This document shows, one piece after another, positions 32,053-33,419 of a stretch of DNA of 33,419 nt. The stretch is from Myxococcota bacterium (lineage in GTDB: Bacteria; Myxococcota_A; UBA9160; JAFDET01). Position 1 is the stretch's first letter. The number at the start of each line of letters is the position of its first letter. A program made the translations under genes and the position numbers. The notes under the pieces were generated by a model, which was given only the letters and a program-made list of their open reading frames with translations, ran no database searches and had not been told where the DNA came from. The stretch is from contig JANQFA010000107.1 of NCBI GenBank assembly GCA_028278065.1, positions 1-33,419 of the forward strand, given 5' to 3'.

Positions 32053-32550
32053 CTCGTCAGGATCCGACCGGGCCGAAGTCGCCCGGACCGCTGTCGATTC
32101 GCATGTCTACGCTCCTCCTGCTCACCCCGACAAATCTGCTCACCCGGAGGCGAGCGTCAACCCTGTGGGGCGACCGCCAGGATCCGCTCCCAATATAGGA
32201 TCCATCGGCCGGAGCCGCATGAAGCTGAGCCTGCCGGCTCTCGAGCCTCGGTCTCCGGTCGCGCTACCCCCTCCCCTCGGGGCCCGCTGCCCTCCTGGGC
32301 CGAGCAGCACCCTTCGCGCAAGTCAGCGGCGAAGAACGCCGAGATCCCTGGGCGTTCTGGCGGGATGGACTCGACAACCTCCGGCTGTAACCCCTCGGAA
32401 ACGTAAGGGTCCCGACCGCTGAAGCTCGTACCCCGATGCCTGGGGTGCCGCTGGGGGTACCCGGTCGCGGCCCTCCTGGCAGGAACGGATCAGGGCCGAG
32501 CCGCGGGGTGCCTCGTGGCCGTCATGACTGTTGCGGACTATCGTACGGAC
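32053..32550. other. Gene-poor stretch before the toxin-antitoxin pair
   Basis: No convincing gene in about 500 bases; open frames here have poor codon bias and no ribosome binding sites. Seen: a direct repeat CTGCTCACCC near 32119 and 32137, two GGATCC sites flanking CCAATATA near 32180, and an inverted repeat GTACCCC/GGGGTAC (32428-32434 and 32454-32460). The final part should hold the promoter of the toxin-antitoxin pair. Base composition is slightly lower in GC than in the Mo cluster. Confidence 0.4.
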
Positions 32551-32778
32551 ATGACGAAGCGGCTCACGCGCTCTGGAAACAGCTTGGCCCTCGTGATCGA
32601 CCGGCCTCTCCTGGAAGCGCTGGACATCGACGCGGACACGGAGCTCGAGCTGTCCACCGATGGCGACGTCCTCGTCGTGACTCCACTGCGCGACCGCAAG
32701 CGAAGGCGTCGGGTCGCGGAGCTCGTCGCCGAAGCGCACGAGCAATACGGCGGCGTGTTCCGACGCCTCGCCGAGTGA
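32551..32778 (+). CDS. AbrB/MazE-type antitoxin
   Basis: 75 residues with the swapped-hairpin DNA-binding start MTKRLTRSGNSLALVIDRPL and the ELELSTDGDVLVVTPLR strand pair typical of AbrB/MazE proteins. The C-terminal half (RKRRRRVAELVAEAHEQYG) would wrap the toxin. ATG 32551 begins the conserved domain exactly; an in-frame ATG at 32524 gives a 9-residue extension with no family support. Its stop overlaps the start of the Doc gene (GTGA), the usual coupling of such pairs. It probably represses its own promoter. Confidence 0.85.
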   Translation: MTKRLTRSGNSLALVIDRPLLEALDIDADTELELSTDGDVLVVTPLRDRKRRRRVAELVAEAHEQYGGVFRRLAE

Positions 32779-33167
32779 CCGAACCGCTCTTCCTGACCCT
32801 CGACGAGGTCGTGGCGATCCACGCCGATCAGGTCCGGCGGTACGGCGGGCAGACGAGGCTGCGAGACCTCGGCTTGCTGCAATCGGCATTGGGCATGCCC
32901 GAGACCACTTTCGAGGGCGAGTTCGTTCACGGAACCCTCTTCGAGATGGCGGCGGCCTACGTCTTCCACGCCGCCCGCAAGCACCCGTTCGTGGACGGGA
33001 ACAAGCGAACAGCGCTCATGTGTGCACTGGTGTTCCTCGGACTGAACAGTTGGCGACTCGAGGCGGAGTCGGACGCGCTCTACGAGCTGGTCGACGGCGT
33101 TGCTGCAGGCTCGGTCGACAAGGCCGAGGTCGCGGTCCTTTTGCGCCAGAACTCTGTCGGCCGCTAG
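32775..33167 (+). CDS. doc: Doc-type (Fic-fold) toxin
   Basis: 130 residues of the death-on-curing family. The Fic motif HPFVDGNKRTA (about residues 75-85) carries the catalytic His and the phosphate-binding loop. LRDLGLLQSALGMPETTFEG is the conserved N-terminal element (split LRDLGLLQSAL and GMPETTFEG). Doc phosphorylates elongation factor Tu in known cases and so arrests translation. The partner here is an AbrB/MazE-like antitoxin, which is a known alternative to Phd. GTG 32775 overlaps the antitoxin stop. Confidence 0.9.
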   Translation: MTEPLFLTLDEVVAIHADQVRRYGGQTRLRDLGLLQSALGMPETTFEGEFVHGTLFEMAAAYVFHAARKHPFVDGNKRTALMCALVFLGLNSWRLEAESDALYELVDGVAAGSVDKAEVAVLLRQNSVGR

Positions 33168-33322
33168 GCGAGCGCGGCGGATCGGGGAACCGGCTGGCCG
33201 AGGCCTGTTCGGTCCGAGCTCCTGACAACCCGCGGAGCCCGGCGACAACGCCCCGGAATCGTGAGGGCATTTCTCGCGGACCCTGTGCCCAAGGTGTGCT
33301 CGAGGCCCGCGGCCTGCCCGCC

Positions 33323-33419
33323 CTAAGCCGCCGCCTCGAGGTTCTCGCGAAGGATCCGTGGGTGACGTGCAGCGATCCGCAGCAGCGCGATCGCAGGACC
33401 CTCCGGCTGCCTCCTCCCC
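33323..33419 (-). CDS. Possible C-terminal end of a gene entering from the right
   Basis: On the minus strand an open frame enters from the window edge and ends at a TAG (complement of 33323-33325). The last residues read PAIALLRIAARHPRILREN then LEAAA, helical and of plausible composition. Only about 31 codons are visible, so it may be chance. The 155 bases between the Doc stop and this frame hold nothing I can support. Confidence 0.25.
   Translation of the reverse strand, partial: GRRQPEGPAIALLRIAARHPRILRENLEAAA

Noticed and set aside
32515-32550. Longer N-terminus for the AbrB-type antitoxin
   Set aside because: The extra residues precede the conserved MTKRLTRSGNS start and have no ribosome binding site or family support. 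The nearby GTCATGAC is a short palindrome without the N4 spacer, so it was not counted as a sixth operator.

Overview
The window is very GC-rich (by eye close to 70%), with the third-position G/C bias, GTG/TTG starts and long antisense open frames expected at that composition. Nothing fixes the taxon. Tat-exported molybdoenzymes, a type II DMSO-reductase gene set, an SCP-x-type thiolase and a sulfatase suit a GC-rich free-living proteobacterium-like lineage (Myxococcota, Desulfobacterota, Binatota or similar). That placement is inference.

Layout. 1-1840: 3'-truncated (by the window edge) exported arylsulfatase and a divergent AraC regulator. 1937-3107: a small hemerythrin-like protein divergent from a Crp/Fnr regulator. 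3205-9647: operon with catalytic molybdopterin subunit A, a tiny relic that looks like an internally deleted Fe-S (beta) subunit gene, a SAM methyltransferase and catalytic subunit B. 10630-9663 (minus): two small membrane proteins, one cytochrome-b-like. 10746-18842: mobB, heme-b gamma subunit, four-cluster beta subunit, catalytic subunits C and D, all tightly coupled. 23749-18824 (minus): acyl-CoA dehydrogenase, nitroreductase-family protein, SCP2-type thiolase, acyl-CoA ligase. 24068-27916: catalytic subunit E (no Tat signal) with its own beta subunit. 28006-30718: a Tat-exported flavin amine oxidase fused to cytochrome c, and a TorD-type chaperone. 30928-32019: a membrane protein of unknown function. 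32551-33167: an AbrB/Doc toxin-antitoxin pair. Last 97 bases: possibly the end of another gene.

How it may work together. Five paralogous alpha subunits of the type II DMSO-reductase family (relatives: ethylbenzene dehydrogenase, steroid C25 dehydrogenase, dimethylsulfide dehydrogenase, selenate and chlorate reductases) share few beta and gamma subunits, one cofactor gene (mobB) and one chaperone. Four are Tat-exported. The embedded acyl-CoA operon suggests that the Mo enzymes oxidise a C-H bond in an alkyl or isoprenoid/steroid side chain and that the product is activated to a CoA thioester and shortened by beta-oxidation. The substrate is inference.

The most notable signal is a repeated palindrome, TATGAC-N4-GTCATA, found once near the start of every transcription unit of this system (3135, 10667, 23810, 23952, 27941) and not noticed in the flanking units. 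Its TGA-N6-TCA geometry is that of Crp/Fnr operators, and an unusual Crp/Fnr protein is encoded immediately upstream of the first copy. The cluster therefore looks like a self-contained regulon with a local regulator.
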